Source: Flavobacteriaceae bacterium
Lineage (GTDB): Bacteria; Bacteroidota; Bacteroidia; Flavobacteriales; Flavobacteriaceae
NCBI GenBank assembly: GCA_016649715.1
Contig: JAENXC010000020.1
Location: 1-59,779, forward strand
Length of the DNA stretch: 59,779 bases
Direction: 5' to 3'
Positions 16,046-26,268 of this stretch are shown here, piece by piece (within the stretch, counting starts at the first letter, position 1; each line of letters opens with the position of its first letter). Below the pieces are notes generated by a model that searched no databases, was not told the DNA's origin, and was given only the letters and a program-made list of their open reading frames with translations. The position numbers were made by a program, and so were the translations under genes.

Positions 16046-17500
16046 TTAATATCCTGGATTTTGAACTATATTAGGATTTTGATCTATTGTTGATTGCGAA
16101 AATGGCAATTGGAATAGATTACTTCCTACTGGTAGCAATAGATCTACTGAGGGTGTTCCAGTTCCATCTTTTAAATCGCCAAAGTTTTCTCTTATAATAG
16201 GAAGCCCCCATCTTTTAAGGTCGAAAAAGCGTTGGTATTCAAAAGCAAATTCAAGCCTTCTTTCCAAACGGATAGCATCGCGCAAAGCAGTACCAGTTTC
16301 GCCACTTGGGGGACTAGTATATCTTTTTGTTCTTACTTCGTCCAAAGCTGTACGGGCGGGCCCTTCAGAACCGAGGTTGTATAATGCCTCTGCACGGTTA
16401 AGTGCTGCTTCAGAAGCTCTAAAGATTTTATAATCCACTATGCCATTGGTTAATTGGGAAGAAGTTCCTTTTTTCCCCAATAATTTTCCGATGGAATTAT
16501 ATTCCAACCCTTGAGATTTTCCAGTAAAAATATAAGCTTCTTTTCTTATATCGTCTGCAGCATACAGATTCGTTAGTTCATAAGATGCAACATACTCATT
16601 GATAATGGCTGTTTTTGTCCCTTGTGTCCATGTTACTCCAATGGAATTATTAAGATCAGCTGTATTTGGAATCGAAAAGACTAGACCATCAGTGCTTGTG
16701 TCATCCCATATACCTACAAATTTAGCTCTTGGGGCTATTGGGGTAGTAACCTCATTAGCGGCATCAATTGCATTTTGCCATTGACCCATGTATAGATAAA
16801 CACGTGAAAGCAATAAGTTAACCGCGTTTTTACCCATTCTTCCAACACCGTTGCTGGTATTGATGTCTGCAGCAGCTTCTGTTAGATCCTTAACGATCAT
16901 GTCATAATCTTCACCCACCGTATTTCTGGCAGGTAGTTGAAACTGATCTGTAATCGTTACGTAAGCCACTCCCAAACTTCCATTGGCATCTGCTGATTGT
17001 GTTGGTATTTTTCCAAAATAGCCAACCAAATTCAAGTGGGCCATAGCTCTAAGTGCTTTTGCCTCTGCAACGATATTTGCCTTGGTGTCGCCTTCCAAAT
17101 TCACTGAATTTTCCAAAATCAAATTTGTCCTATAGATTACGGTATAAGCATTACTATATACCGTGGACAACGTTGAATTACCATTGTAGTCCCAGTCATG
17201 CAAATCTTTGGCAGTAAAGCGACCATTTTGGCAGAGGGTTACGTTGTCTGTCAATACATCTGGTGCGCTAAGCATAGAACCGCTGCCAATATAACCGTAC
17301 ATTCCTGTGGTAATATTACCTGTGGCGGAAATTAGTCCTTCATATGCACCTCTCATAGCATTCTCAAAATCTTGGGGAGAAGTATAGGCGTTGTCTATTG
17401 CCAATGCATCATAGGGAATTTGATCTAAGTTGGCCTCGCACGAAGCTAAACCTCCCATCACAAAGACACCTGCTATTATTTTAATAAATATATTTTTCAT
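16046..17500 (-). CDS. SusD/RagB family surface lipoprotein
   Basis: 484 residues. Lipobox 'GGLASC' (C21). The N-terminal segment 'IDNAYTSPQDFENAMRGAYEGL' and the C-terminal 'RLERRLEFAFEYQRFFDLKRWG' are typical of SusD, a TPR-built protein that sits on the SusC barrel as a lid and captures ligand. The spacing to SusC is 18 bases. No glycosidase, peptidase or regulator lies in the operon, so the ligand cannot be guessed. Confidence 0.96.
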   Translation of the reverse strand: MKNIFIKIIAGVFVMGGLASCEANLDQIPYDALAIDNAYTSPQDFENAMRGAYEGLISATGNITTGMYGYIGSGSMLSAPDVLTDNVTLCQNGRFTAKDLHDWDYNGNSTLSTVYSNAYTVIYRTNLILENSVNLEGDTKANIVAEAKALRAMAHLNLVGYFGKIPTQSADANGSLGVAYVTITDQFQLPARNTVGEDYDMIVKDLTEAAADINTSNGVGRMGKNAVNLLLSRVYLYMGQWQNAIDAANEVTTPIAPRAKFVGIWDDTSTDGLVFSIPNTADLNNSIGVTWTQGTKTAIINEYVASYELTNLYAADDIRKEAYIFTGKSQGLEYNSIGKLLGKKGTSSQLTNGIVDYKIFRASEAALNRAEALYNLGSEGPARTALDEVRTKRYTSPPSGETGTALRDAIRLERRLEFAFEYQRFFDLKRWGLPIIRENFGDLKDGTGTPSVDLLLPVGSNLFQLPFSQSTIDQNPNIVQNPGY

Positions 17501-17518
17501 TTTTATTTTTTTTTAAAA

Positions 17519-20500
17519 TTAGAAACTTACGTCTAAACCTAATTGTATTGATTTAGTGTTAGGATAACTGTACAAAGTTGCTTCTCCAGGAGCAACTGTT
17601 TGTGCAAAACTAATGGATTCTGCTGAGGAAAGACCTACTTCAGGATCTCCGTAAAAATCTGTAAACGTTAGTAGGTTCTGCCCTTGTACATAAATTCTAA
17701 AGGAAGTAAAAGGTAGTTTGTCCATATATTGACGGGGAAGAGTATAAGACAAAGTTACGTTTCTCATACGTATGTAGTCACCTTTCTCAAGAAATCTATC
17801 TGAATTGATATTGTTTTCATTATTAAGTGTAGTTCTTGGGTCTGGTAATACACCTGTATCACCAGGTTGTTGCCAATAGTTAAATGCTGAAACCGCTTGA
17901 TTGTCGGTCACCGAAGCTCCGTCAGAGTTTAAGTTGGACTCAACAAAGTTGTTTATCCAGTTACCAGCTTTAAACACAAAGTCAGTTCTCAAACCAAAGC
18001 CTTTATAGCGAATGTTGGTAAAGAAACCACCTTCCTTGTTTGCAATTGTTGATTTGCCCTGTAATACACGGTCAGTATCTTGATTGATGCCATCAGCATA
18101 TACAATGGTACCATCAGCCTTGTAATATTGTGGTCTTCCATTGGCAGGATCAACGCCTGCGTAGCGCACTAAATAGTGTTCATTGATTTTTGCTCCTTCA
18201 CGATAAAGAATGTTAAAAGTATTATCTGACGGTGATACATCTTTACCTTCAGGAAGTTTAAGAATTTTGGTGTCCAAGAAAATAATATTTCCTCCAAGAG
18301 TCCAAGTAAAGTCAGCAGTTCTAAATACATCTGCCTGTAAGGAAATTTCAAGACCTTTGTTTTCAATCTCTCCCAAGTTTCCGGCTACGGTGCTTATACC
18401 AGACTCATCCGCTCTTGGAATTGGGAACAAAAGATCTTCTGTTTTTCTGATGAAATAATCAGCAACCCCTTTTACTCTGTTGTTGAACAAATTAAATTCC
18501 AAACCTATGTCTGTTGTTTTGGTAGTTTCCCATTTAAGATCTGGGTTGGCAATATTATCAGGTGTTGAAGACGAACCTCCTGGATAGGGATTTGAAAAAC
18601 TTACGGTTCCTTGTGATGCGTAATTATCAATACCAGATCTGTTACCAACAGTTCCGTAAGACCCCCTTATTTTTAGGTCATCCACAAAATCAGCATTAAA
18701 AAAGCTTTCTTTGGCAATGTTCCACCCTGCACTGAAACTGTAGAAAAGACCATATTGGTTATCCTTACCAAAGTTTGAAGAAGCATCATATCTTGCAGAT
18801 GCAGAGGCCAAATATTTTTCCTTGTAATCGTAATCTGCAAACAAACCATAGGAAAGTAATGCCAGTTTATTGGCACTTGTATTTGCGTCATTTAATTGCG
18901 CGGCATTTACTTGCGTTGTTAGGATTGGTGTAGGAAAACCGATTTTTCTTGCCAAGATATCTCTATATGAATTTATGTTGTATTCATATAAACCCAATAC
19001 GTTTAAATGGTGGTCGTTTAGGCTTAACGTGTAGTTAAGGTTATTGCTGATCGTGATGTCTGTTCGGAATGATTCGAAGTCCAGTTTATTTCCTGGAAAA
19101 TCTGGGTTTCCAATCAAATTTATCAAAACTCCGCCTGGAAGGGAATAACTATCTCTCCTTCGGTTTACGGAATTGAGAGAGTATCTTAATGAATAACTAA
19201 AATTTTTCGTGAATTTAACCTGAGCATCCCCACTCGCCAAAAATGTATTCCAAGAATCGGTCGCTGGTTCAGTAAGTATTGATCCTACTCCAGCAAACCC
19301 AGTATTGGTGTTGTTGTAAAGTGGATTTCCGTATTCGTTGAAAACTTGGTTCCCATCGGCATCATAAACATAATAACGTTCGTAAGGATTTACATCATAC
19401 AAAAATCTAAATAGGTTCTGAGAGTTGTTTCTATCGCGGGGCTCATCGCTCGTAGCGTGCGAGTACCCAACATTAACACCTACAGAAAGCCATTTTTTGG
19501 CATCAAAGTTAATGTTCAAACGCGAATTGGTTCTTTCAAATCCATTTAGATTATTGATAATTCCAGTGTTTTTGTCATTTCCTACAGAGAAGAAATAATC
19601 TATCTTTTCAGCACCACCGGAGATGGATGCAGTATTGCTGGAAATAACACCTTCTTTATAGCCTAACTTCTGCCAATCTGGTGACTCATCAATCAATTTT
19701 AGTCTTTCTGGGCTGCCAGGATTTGTAGAAACTCCAGGAGCAGCAGCAGATCCAAGACCCAAAGCAAATAATTCTGCCTCATATTGAAGTTTTTGTTCTA
19801 CGTTCATAACATTAAAGTTGGGCTTAATCAGTGATGAAACTCCATATCTTGAGCTAAACCTTACGGTTGCTTCCTTGTTTCTATTACCATTTTTTGTGGT
19901 AATTACAACCACTCCATTCGCACCACGAGACCCGTACCTTGCGGTAGTTGCGGCGTCTTTTAGGATGGTAATGTTTTCGATATCCTCATTGGCAATTTGC
20001 CCTAATTCCTGTTCCCTAATGGTAGCGCCGTCCACAATATAAAGTGGCGATGATGCTCCAGCAGACAAAGAACCCGTTCCGCGAATCCGCACGAACGCTC
20101 CCTGCCCAGGTTTACCGTTGGCGGCAGTTACTTGCACCCCAGCTGCTTTACCTTGCAAAAGGTTGTCAATACTAGTGGTCGGTGCCAGTTCAGAGATTTC
20201 CGAAGCAGAAATCGACACAACGGCAGATGTTTGTACCGTTTGGTTTCGTGTAGAATACCCAGTAATAACAACTTCTTCCAGTGCCGCAGCATCTGGCAGT
20301 AAAGAAATGTTAATTTTATTTTGGGCACCTACTTTTACTTCCTTGGCGCTAAAACCTACATAACTAAAGGTAAGTGTTTGGCCCACATTGGCAGAGATGG
20401 AGAAATTTCCATCAAAATCTGACTGTGTACCAGAACTTGTTCCTTTAATTAAAACGTTTGCACCAGGCAATGGCAGACCTGTATCGTCCGTCACCGTACC

Positions 20501-20584
20501 TGTAATTGTTTTTTGCTGCGCGAAGGTAAGCTGCACAACCAACGCTAATATAAGCGTTAAAATTCCACTAAACTTTGTTCTCAT
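17519..20584 (-). CDS. SusC/RagA family TonB-dependent outer membrane transporter
   Basis: 1021 residues. Signal peptide about 1-22, then a carboxypeptidase-regulatory-like domain ('ITGTVTDDTGLPLPGANV'), a TonB-box-like 'EEVVITGYSTRN' near 110, a plug domain with 'IDNLLQGKAAGVQV' and 'IRGTGSLSAGASSPLYIVDG', and a C-terminal barrel ending 'SIQLGLDVSF' with the final aromatic residue. It imports a nutrient using energy passed by TonB. The length is within the usual range of about 1000. First gene of the operon; 119 bases separate it from the next minus-strand gene upstream. Confidence 0.97.
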   Translation of the reverse strand: MRTKFSGILTLILALVVQLTFAQQKTITGTVTDDTGLPLPGANVLIKGTSSGTQSDFDGNFSISANVGQTLTFSYVGFSAKEVKVGAQNKINISLLPDAAALEEVVITGYSTRNQTVQTSAVVSISASEISELAPTTSIDNLLQGKAAGVQVTAANGKPGQGAFVRIRGTGSLSAGASSPLYIVDGATIREQELGQIANEDIENITILKDAATTARYGSRGANGVVVITTKNGNRNKEATVRFSSRYGVSSLIKPNFNVMNVEQKLQYEAELFALGLGSAAAPGVSTNPGSPERLKLIDESPDWQKLGYKEGVISSNTASISGGAEKIDYFFSVGNDKNTGIINNLNGFERTNSRLNINFDAKKWLSVGVNVGYSHATSDEPRDRNNSQNLFRFLYDVNPYERYYVYDADGNQVFNEYGNPLYNNTNTGFAGVGSILTEPATDSWNTFLASGDAQVKFTKNFSYSLRYSLNSVNRRRDSYSLPGGVLINLIGNPDFPGNKLDFESFRTDITISNNLNYTLSLNDHHLNVLGLYEYNINSYRDILARKIGFPTPILTTQVNAAQLNDANTSANKLALLSYGLFADYDYKEKYLASASARYDASSNFGKDNQYGLFYSFSAGWNIAKESFFNADFVDDLKIRGSYGTVGNRSGIDNYASQGTVSFSNPYPGGSSSTPDNIANPDLKWETTKTTDIGLEFNLFNNRVKGVADYFIRKTEDLLFPIPRADESGISTVAGNLGEIENKGLEISLQADVFRTADFTWTLGGNIIFLDTKILKLPEGKDVSPSDNTFNILYREGAKINEHYLVRYAGVDPANGRPQYYKADGTIVYADGINQDTDRVLQGKSTIANKEGGFFTNIRYKGFGLRTDFVFKAGNWINNFVESNLNSDGASVTDNQAVSAFNYWQQPGDTGVLPDPRTTLNNENNINSDRFLEKGDYIRMRNVTLSYTLPRQYMDKLPFTSFRIYVQGQNLLTFTDFYGDPEVGLSSAESISFAQTVAPGEATLYSYPNTKSIQLGLDVSF

Positions 20585-20703
20585 TTTTATAATTTATTTG
20601 AATTAGCCAGAGGCAAAAATCATAATAAAAAGTTAATTACACAAGTATTTGCTCCCAATTTTATGTTTTATTTAGTAAAGTAGAAGGTTTTGAAATGAAG
20701 ATT

Positions 20704-22401
20704 CTAAAATTTTGAAGAAACACTGATGTGTATTTTGGTATTTGAAAAACTGAAATTTTGGTTTTCGGCGTTTCCATTGGCGACGTTAAATTTGAACAAA
20801 CCCGCTTTGGTGTTGAGTCCGAGCCCTAGGCCAAAACTGTAAAGTTTTTGTTTTAAGGACAGTGTTTCATTCTCAAAGTACCCAACGTCAATGATGCTGT
20901 GCATGTAAACCCCATCGTTAAATTGGTATCTATATTCCGTGTTTATCACTGAAAATAGCGATGCATCTATACTATTTTCATTAAAACCCCGAATGCTGTT
21001 AATGCCTCCAAAGCGAAACAATTCGTTTACCAAATAGCTATCGCTGAAAAGTACGCTGGTTGTGTTCTGCACGAAAATTGAGTTTTTGTAATTCAGGTTG
21101 AATATATTGTTTAGTAAGGCTTCGAGCCTAACTTGGTCTGCGGTGCTGCCTTCTTTTTTTCGGGAGCCTATTCCGCCATCAAATGAAATGACTGTTTTGA
21201 TGGGGAAGAGCTTTTTGTTCTGTGGTTTAAGATAAGCTGCGCCTGCAATAAGGAATTTTGACTTAAAATCTTCAACGGGATTTCCAGCCACAGCAATATC
21301 CAGAAGATTGCTTGAGTCATAACCTTTATAGCCAATATAAGTTGTAGATTTTGGATTGATTTGATAGGTGGCCCGAACTTGCTGTTCCGTGGTAATGAAA
21401 GTACTGTCGCGTTTAAAAATTTTGAGTTCGCCGCTTAAGCCGAAAGGTGTTTTTAGTAGGTAAGGCAGCGTTACTTTCGCCCTAAAGTTTACCTGTTCCT
21501 TGCCATCCGCTTTATAGTTCAGTAATAATTGCTCGCCGTAATTTAAGTTATTGTTCAATTCCAAATTGAGATAGCCGTTGAAGGTGAGTTTCTGCGTTTC
21601 TTCATCCGTGGAAAAACCGAGTATCCCGTCAAAAAGGTTGTTGTTTTGTTTTTCGAGATAAAAATAAACGATTGTGGAATCTTTTCTGAAAAGTGCTTCG
21701 GGGGGTTTTATGGTTGAAGCAAAACCGAGGCTGTTCAGGTTTTCGTTTTGTTCCACCAGTTTCTTTTGGTTGAAAACCTTTCCTTTTCGTATTCCCGCAT
21801 AGTATTTTAAAAACGAACGGGGGAATTTTTCATATCCTTTTACGACTATGGAATCTACGGTGCGGATGTTTCCGTTATCCACGAATAAAGTGACAGACAG
21901 ATTATCATTTTTATCTTTTTCAAATCCGGTCAGTTTTATTCGTGCAAAGGCATTTCCTTTTTGGTTGCGAAGTGCCGTGAGTTTTCGCAATGAATTTGGA
22001 ATCGTTTCAAAAGGAAGCATAAAATAGGCTTCGGTAATTTCCGAAGAAACCCGCTGCAGTTCTTTTTCTGTAAAATCTTCTTCGGAGTAAAAAACTTTCA
22101 GTTCGCTGTATTTTTTTCCGAGGAAAAAATTTGCAATGTAGCTGCTGTCGTTTTCTTTTTTAAGCTGAAGCAGCTCGCTTTCAATAAAACCCATCCGCTG
22201 GATTTTTAAGAAAAGTGTATCGGTTTCTTTTTTAAGTGAAAGAAAATCTTTAAAAGAAGTATTCATCCGCAACGAATCTTTCATCGCTTGTGAAATTGGT
22301 CTTTCGGCCTTTATGGAAAGCGTGAGTTCCTGTGCCTTTATTCCGAAGAAAAAACAGGTATATATATTAAGGTATAGAAAAAGGTATATTGCGTGTTTCA
22401 A
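20704..22401 (-). CDS. Omp85-like outer membrane protein (BamA/TamA-like)
   Basis: 565 residues. Signal peptide about 1-23, POTRA-like segments in the first half ('IRTVDSIVVKGYEKFPRSFLKYYAGIRKG'), and a C-terminal barrel. The segment 'GGINSIRGFNENSI' matches the RGF motif of loop 6 in Omp85 proteins, and the chain ends with alternating residues and a terminal Phe. The family inserts or exports outer membrane proteins. It is much shorter than BamA, so it is more likely a TamA-like or specialised member. Divergent from rpsL across a 280-base gap. Confidence 0.85.
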   Translation of the reverse strand: MKHAIYLFLYLNIYTCFFFGIKAQELTLSIKAERPISQAMKDSLRMNTSFKDFLSLKKETDTLFLKIQRMGFIESELLQLKKENDSSYIANFFLGKKYSELKVFYSEEDFTEKELQRVSSEITEAYFMLPFETIPNSLRKLTALRNQKGNAFARIKLTGFEKDKNDNLSVTLFVDNGNIRTVDSIVVKGYEKFPRSFLKYYAGIRKGKVFNQKKLVEQNENLNSLGFASTIKPPEALFRKDSTIVYFYLEKQNNNLFDGILGFSTDEETQKLTFNGYLNLELNNNLNYGEQLLLNYKADGKEQVNFRAKVTLPYLLKTPFGLSGELKIFKRDSTFITTEQQVRATYQINPKSTTYIGYKGYDSSNLLDIAVAGNPVEDFKSKFLIAGAAYLKPQNKKLFPIKTVISFDGGIGSRKKEGSTADQVRLEALLNNIFNLNYKNSIFVQNTTSVLFSDSYLVNELFRFGGINSIRGFNENSIDASLFSVINTEYRYQFNDGVYMHSIIDVGYFENETLSLKQKLYSFGLGLGLNTKAGLFKFNVANGNAENQNFSFSNTKIHISVSSKF

Positions 22402-22595
22402 ATTAGTGTTCAGTATTCAGTATTTTGTGATCATTGTTCAGAAGTCAGTAACCAGTAGCGTTGGCAGAAAAAAGCTTTGCGCACCCGTCAACCGCCATCC
22501 AGCCTCCAGCATCCCCAAAACTAACGCTTCAACTTGCCATTTCATATTCAAATGGAAAAAATAATGAAAGTAAGTTGAAAATTAATTCAGTAAGG
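22402..22595. other. Divergent gap before the str operon
   Basis: About 195 bases between the Omp85-like gene and the rpsL promoter. It has short near-repeats of the TTCAGTATTCAGT and CAGAAGTCAGTAACCAGT type and a GC-richer patch (22475-22520). No gene is seen. Confidence 0.4.
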
Positions 22596-22626
22596 TTTGA
22601 TTAGTCTAAAAAAAATTCTACATTTG
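22596..22626 (+). promoter_or_regulatory. Promoter of the str operon
   Basis: TTTG at 22596-22599 and TACATTTG at 22619-22626 are separated by 19 bases. This matches the Bacteroidota consensus (TTTG, 19-20 bases, TAnnTTTG) exactly. The start codon of rpsL is 55 bases downstream. Confidence 0.85.
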
Positions 22627-22629
22627 CAT

Positions 22630-22645
22630 CCCCTAAAAATAGGGG
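22630..22645 (+). promoter_or_regulatory. Hairpin at the 5' end of the rpsL transcript
   Basis: CCCCTA (22630-22635) pairs exactly with TAGGGG (22640-22645) around AAAA. With the promoter at 22596-22626 the transcript should begin within or just before this hairpin. It could stabilise the messenger 5' end. The following bases TGTTTTATTTTT are U-rich when transcribed, so early termination is also possible. Confidence 0.5.
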
Positions 22646-22681
22646 TGTTTTATTTTTAAACAGTAATAATACATATTTTAT

Positions 22682-23056
22682 ATGCCAACAATTTCACAAT
22701 TAGTACGTAAAGGAAGAACCAAAATAACCAAGAAGAGTAAATCGGTTGCTTTGGATTCGTGCCCACAGCGTCGTGGTGTTTGTACGCGTGTATATACTAC
22801 TACACCTAAGAAACCAAACTCAGCTATGCGTAAAGTAGCAAGGGTTAGGCTTACAAACGGTAAGGAAGTAAACGCATACATCCCAGGCGAAGGTCACAAT
22901 CTCCAAGAGCACTCGATAGTATTGGTTAGAGGTGGAAGGGTAAAGGATTTGCCAGGAGTTAGGTATCACATTGTACGTGGAGCTTTAGACACCGCAGGTG
23001 TTGCAGGCCGCACGCAACGTAGATCTAAGTACGGTGCAAAACGCCCTAAAAAGTAA
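22682..23056 (+). CDS. rpsL: 30S ribosomal protein S12
   Basis: 124 residues, full length. It carries the family motifs '[11 protein letters not shown]', '[17 protein letters not shown]' and '[16 protein letters not shown]'. S12 lies at the decoding centre and controls accuracy. The lysines where streptomycin-resistance changes usually occur (in 'KKPNS' and 'RVKDLPG') are the wild-type residues, so no resistance is predicted from this gene. First gene of the ribosomal superoperon, behind a consensus promoter. Confidence 0.98.
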   Translation: MPTISQLVRKGRTKITKKSKSVALDSCPQRRGVCTRVYTTTPKKPNSAMRKVARVRLTNGKEVNAYIPGEGHNLQEHSIVLVRGGRVKDLPGVRYHIVRGALDTAGVAGRTQRRSKYGAKRPKK

Positions 23057-23134
23057 AAATGAAAACGGTTAATGGTTAACTGTTAATGGGCTGACCCAAT
23101 TAACAATTAACGATTAACAATTAACACAAAAGAC
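23057..23134. repeat. Simple TTAAC-type repeats between rpsL and rpsG
   Basis: This 78-base spacer holds GGTTAATGGTTAACTGTTAATGG followed by its near reverse complement built of TTAACAATTAACGATTAAC. The two halves could pair into a long hairpin. The gap is much wider than most in the cluster. Confidence 0.6.
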
Positions 23135-23614
23135 ATGAGAAAAAGACAGGCCAAAAAAAGACCCCTTTTGCCGGATCCAAGGTTTAACGACCAATTGGTT
23201 ACGCGTTTCGTAAACAACATGATGTGGGACGGAAAAAAGAGTGTGGCTTTCAAAGTTTTCTATGATGCCATAGACATTGTAGATGAAAAGAAACAACAAG
23301 ACGACGAAAAAACTGCGTTGGAGCTTTGGAAAGATGCACTTTCCAATATTATGCCCCACGTAGAGGTGCGTAGTCGTAGAGTTGGTGGGGCAACCTTCCA
23401 AATTCCTATGCAAATACGTCCAGACCGTAAAATTGCAACCGCAATGAAATGGTTGATTACCTATTCAAGAAAAAGAAACGAGAAATCCATGGCTGCGAAA
23501 CTTGCCGGTGAAATTCTTGCAGCTGCCAAAGAAGAAGGCGCTGCTGTTAAGAAACGTATGGATACCCATAAAATGGCAGAAGCTAACAAAGCATTCTCAC
23601 ATTTCAGATTCTAA
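23135..23614 (+). CDS. rpsG: 30S ribosomal protein S7
   Basis: 159 residues. Begins 'MRKRQAKKRPLLPDPRF' and has the S7 core 'VEVRSRRVGGATFQIPM', ending 'KAFSHFRF'. S7 starts assembly of the 30S head by binding the 3' domain of 16S rRNA and contacts the E-site tRNA. Three bases separate it from fusA. Confidence 0.98.
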   Translation: MRKRQAKKRPLLPDPRFNDQLVTRFVNNMMWDGKKSVAFKVFYDAIDIVDEKKQQDDEKTALELWKDALSNIMPHVEVRSRRVGGATFQIPMQIRPDRKIATAMKWLITYSRKRNEKSMAAKLAGEILAAAKEEGAAVKKRMDTHKMAEANKAFSHFRF

Positions 23615-23617
23615 AAA

Positions 23618-25753
23618 ATGGCACAAAGAGATTTAAAATACACAAGAAATATCGGGATTGCCGCGCACATTGATGCCGGTAAAACCACAACAACAGAGCG
23701 TATCCTTTTTTACACAGGGGTAAGCCATAAAATTGGCGAGGTTCACGATGGTGCTGCAACCATGGACTGGATGGAACAAGAGCAGGAGCGTGGTATTACC
23801 ATTACTTCGGCTGCTACCACTTGTAAATGGAAGTTCCCAATGGAGAACGCCGAGGTGCTGCCTGAAACAAAAGAATACAACTTTAACATTATAGATACTC
23901 CCGGCCACGTGGATTTTACCGTAGAGGTAAACCGCTCGCTGCGTGTGCTTGATGGGTTGGTGTTTCTTTTTAGCGCAGTAGATGGTGTTGAGCCACAATC
24001 TGAAACAAACTGGAGACTCGCTGATAACTATAAAGTGCCCCGTATTGGTTTCGTTAATAAAATGGACCGTTCAGGAGCTAACTTTATGGAAGTTTGCCAA
24101 CAAGTAAAAGATATGTTAGGTTCCAATGCGGTGCCAATTGTTTTGAATATTGGCGATGAGGAGAATTTCAGGGGAATTGTTGATTTGGTAAAAAACCGTG
24201 CCGTTATTTTTCACGATGAATCTTTTGGTGCTACTTTTGACGTTATTGAAATTCCTGAAGATTTAAAAGCGGAAGCAAAATTGTTACGTGGTAAACTTAT
24301 TGAAGAAGTTGCTGCCTATGACGAAAAGCTGCTTGAAAAATATATGGATGATGAAAATTCCATTACCGAGGATGAAATCCACGCCGCGCTTCGTGCTGCC
24401 GTGATGGATATGAGTATCATCCCAATGGTGTGTGGTTCTTCATTTAAAAATAAAGGCGTTCAGTTTCTTTTAGATGCTGTGTGCCGTTACTTGCCTTCGC
24501 CAATGGATAAAGAAGGTATTATAGGTATTAATCCAGATACTGAAAAAGAAGAAATCCGCAAGCCGGATGTTACTGCTCCTTTTTCGGCTTTAGCATTTAA
24601 GATTGCTACAGATCCTTTTGTAGGTCGTTTGGCATTCTTCCGTGTGTATTCTGGCCGTTTGGATGCAGGTTCTTATATCTTGAACAATCGTTCGGGTAAA
24701 AAAGAACGTATTTCTCGTATCTACCAAATGCATTCCAACAAACAAAATGCTATCGATTTTATCGAAGCTGGAGATATTGGAGCAGCAGTTGGATTTAAAG
24801 ATATAAAGACTGGAGATACCATGTCTGATGAAAAACATCCAATTGTTTTGGAAAGTATGAATTTCCCCGATCCAGTAATTGGTATCGCGGTAGAGCCTAA
24901 AACAAAGGTGGATGTTGATAAATTGGGTATGGCTTTGTCAAAACTTGCCGAAGAAGACCCAACCTTCCAAGTGCGTACAGACGAAGCTTCCGGACAGACA
25001 ATTATTTCTGGAATGGGCGAGCTTCACTTAGATATTATCGTGGACCGTTTGCGTCGCGAATTCAAAGTTGAAGTAAACCAAGGACAACCACAAGTTGAGT
25101 ATAAAGAAGCTATCACAAAAGTTGCCGATCACAGAGAGGTTTACAAAAAACAATCTGGTGGCCGTGGTAAATTTGCTGATATCGTATTTACACTTGAACC
25201 AGCTGAAGAAGGAAAAATTGGTTTGGAATTCGTAAATGCTGTAAAAGGTGGAAACGTACCAAAAGAATTTATCCCTTCTGTTGAAAAAGGTTTCAAACAA
25301 GCAATGGCCAATGGGCCGCTTGCAGGTTTTGAAGTGGACAGTATGAAGGTTACTTTAAAGGACGGATCTTTCCACCCTGTGGATTCTGATGCACTGTCTT
25401 TTGAACTTGCTGCAAAAATTGGCTTCAGAGAAGTTGCCAAGAAAGCTGGTGCTGTAATCCTTGAGCCTATTATGAAACTTGAGGCGCTTACGCCAGAAGA
25501 ATACATGGGTGATATTGTTGGTGACCTTAACCGTCGTCGTGGAACAATCACTAATATGAGTGACCGCGCCGGAGCAAAAGTTATCAAGGCTGAAGTGCCA
25601 CTTTCTGAAATGTTTGGTTATGTAACCACATTGAGAACATTGTCATCTGGTCGTGCAACTTCAACTATGGAATTTTCACATTATGCTGAAACACCTTCTA
25701 ACATTTCAGAAAGTGTAATAGCAGCAGCAAGAGGAACCGCTAACGTAAATTAA
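23618..25753 (+). CDS. fusA: Elongation factor G
   Basis: 711 residues. GTPase motifs: G1 '[10 protein letters not shown]', G3 'DTPGHVDF', G4 'NKMD'. The five-domain layout is complete, with domain IV '[13 protein letters not shown]' and domain V 'GDLNRRRG'. EF-G drives translocation of tRNA and messenger after each peptide bond. The gene lies between rpsG and rpsJ with gaps of 3 and 8 bases. There is no tuf gene between fusA and rpsJ, unlike many other phyla. Confidence 0.98.
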   Translation: MAQRDLKYTRNIGIAAHIDAGKTTTTERILFYTGVSHKIGEVHDGAATMDWMEQEQERGITITSAATTCKWKFPMENAEVLPETKEYNFNIIDTPGHVDFTVEVNRSLRVLDGLVFLFSAVDGVEPQSETNWRLADNYKVPRIGFVNKMDRSGANFMEVCQQVKDMLGSNAVPIVLNIGDEENFRGIVDLVKNRAVIFHDESFGATFDVIEIPEDLKAEAKLLRGKLIEEVAAYDEKLLEKYMDDENSITEDEIHAALRAAVMDMSIIPMVCGSSFKNKGVQFLLDAVCRYLPSPMDKEGIIGINPDTEKEEIRKPDVTAPFSALAFKIATDPFVGRLAFFRVYSGRLDAGSYILNNRSGKKERISRIYQMHSNKQNAIDFIEAGDIGAAVGFKDIKTGDTMSDEKHPIVLESMNFPDPVIGIAVEPKTKVDVDKLGMALSKLAEEDPTFQVRTDEASGQTIISGMGELHLDIIVDRLRREFKVEVNQGQPQVEYKEAITKVADHREVYKKQSGGRGKFADIVFTLEPAEEGKIGLEFVNAVKGGNVPKEFIPSVEKGFKQAMANGPLAGFEVDSMKVTLKDGSFHPVDSDALSFELAAKIGFREVAKKAGAVILEPIMKLEALTPEEYMGDIVGDLNRRRGTITNMSDRAGAKVIKAEVPLSEMFGYVTTLRTLSSGRATSTMEFSHYAETPSNISESVIAAARGTANVN

Positions 25754-25761
25754 TTTCAGCA

Positions 25762-26067
25762 ATGAGTCAAAAAATAAGAATAAAACTAAAATCTTACGAT
25801 CACAATTTGGTGGACAAATCTGCTGAAAAAATCGTAAAGACCGTAAAGAGTACCGGAGCTGTAGTTACAGGACCAATTCCTTTACCAACACACAAAAAAA
25901 TCTTTACTGTATTGCGTTCTCCACACGTGAACAAGAAAAGTAGAGAACAATTCCAATTGAGTTCTTACAAAAGACTTTTGGATATCTACAGTTCTTCTTC
26001 AAAAACAATTGACGCTCTAATGAAATTGGAGTTGCCAAGTGGTGTTGAGGTAGAAATAAAAGTGTGA
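25762..26067 (+). CDS. rpsJ: 30S ribosomal protein S10
   Basis: 101 residues. '[21 protein letters not shown]' type start and '[28 protein letters not shown]' hallmark region are both present. S10 binds the 30S head; in other bacteria it is also the NusE transcription factor. It is eight bases after fusA but 248 bases from rplC, an unusually long gap that contains a terminator-like hairpin. Confidence 0.98.
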   Translation: MSQKIRIKLKSYDHNLVDKSAEKIVKTVKSTGAVVTGPIPLPTHKKIFTVLRSPHVNKKSREQFQLSSYKRLLDIYSSSSKTIDALMKLELPSGVEVEIKV

Positions 26068-26164
26068 TAGAAACGCAATATATTGCGTCTGTACAGGATG
26101 CAAAATATGCGTCAAAACATGTCCCGAGCTGCGAGCGGAGGAAAAACGGAAACAAAATAATATT

Positions 26165-26196
26165 CAGGGTTGAATTTATTTTGACCCTGTTTTTTT
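26165..26196 (+). terminator. Terminator-like hairpin between rpsJ and rplC
   Basis: CAGGGT (26165-26170) pairs with ACCCTG (26184-26189), followed by seven Ts. The stem is only six base pairs with a 13-base A/T-rich loop, so partial termination or attenuation is more likely than a full stop. Confidence 0.6.
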
Positions 26197-26211
26197 GAAA
26201 TAAAAATTTTT

Positions 26212-26268
26212 TTTCCCCGTCCCTAAAGGGAGTAATTTTTTTTCGCCACCCTTTAGGGAGGGGCAAAA
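26212..26268. repeat. Inverted repeat of the CCCTAAAGGG family
   Basis: Left arm 26212-26231 (TTTCCCCGTCCCTAAAGGGA) and right arm 26247-26268 (CACCCTTTAGGGAGGGGCAAAA) are near reverse complements. Same family as 13725-13804. Confidence 0.75.

Noticed and set aside
18169-18891. Open frames on both strands inside the SusC gene
   Set aside because: They are shadows of the long TonB-dependent transporter frame, which has the expected signal peptide, plug and barrel end.
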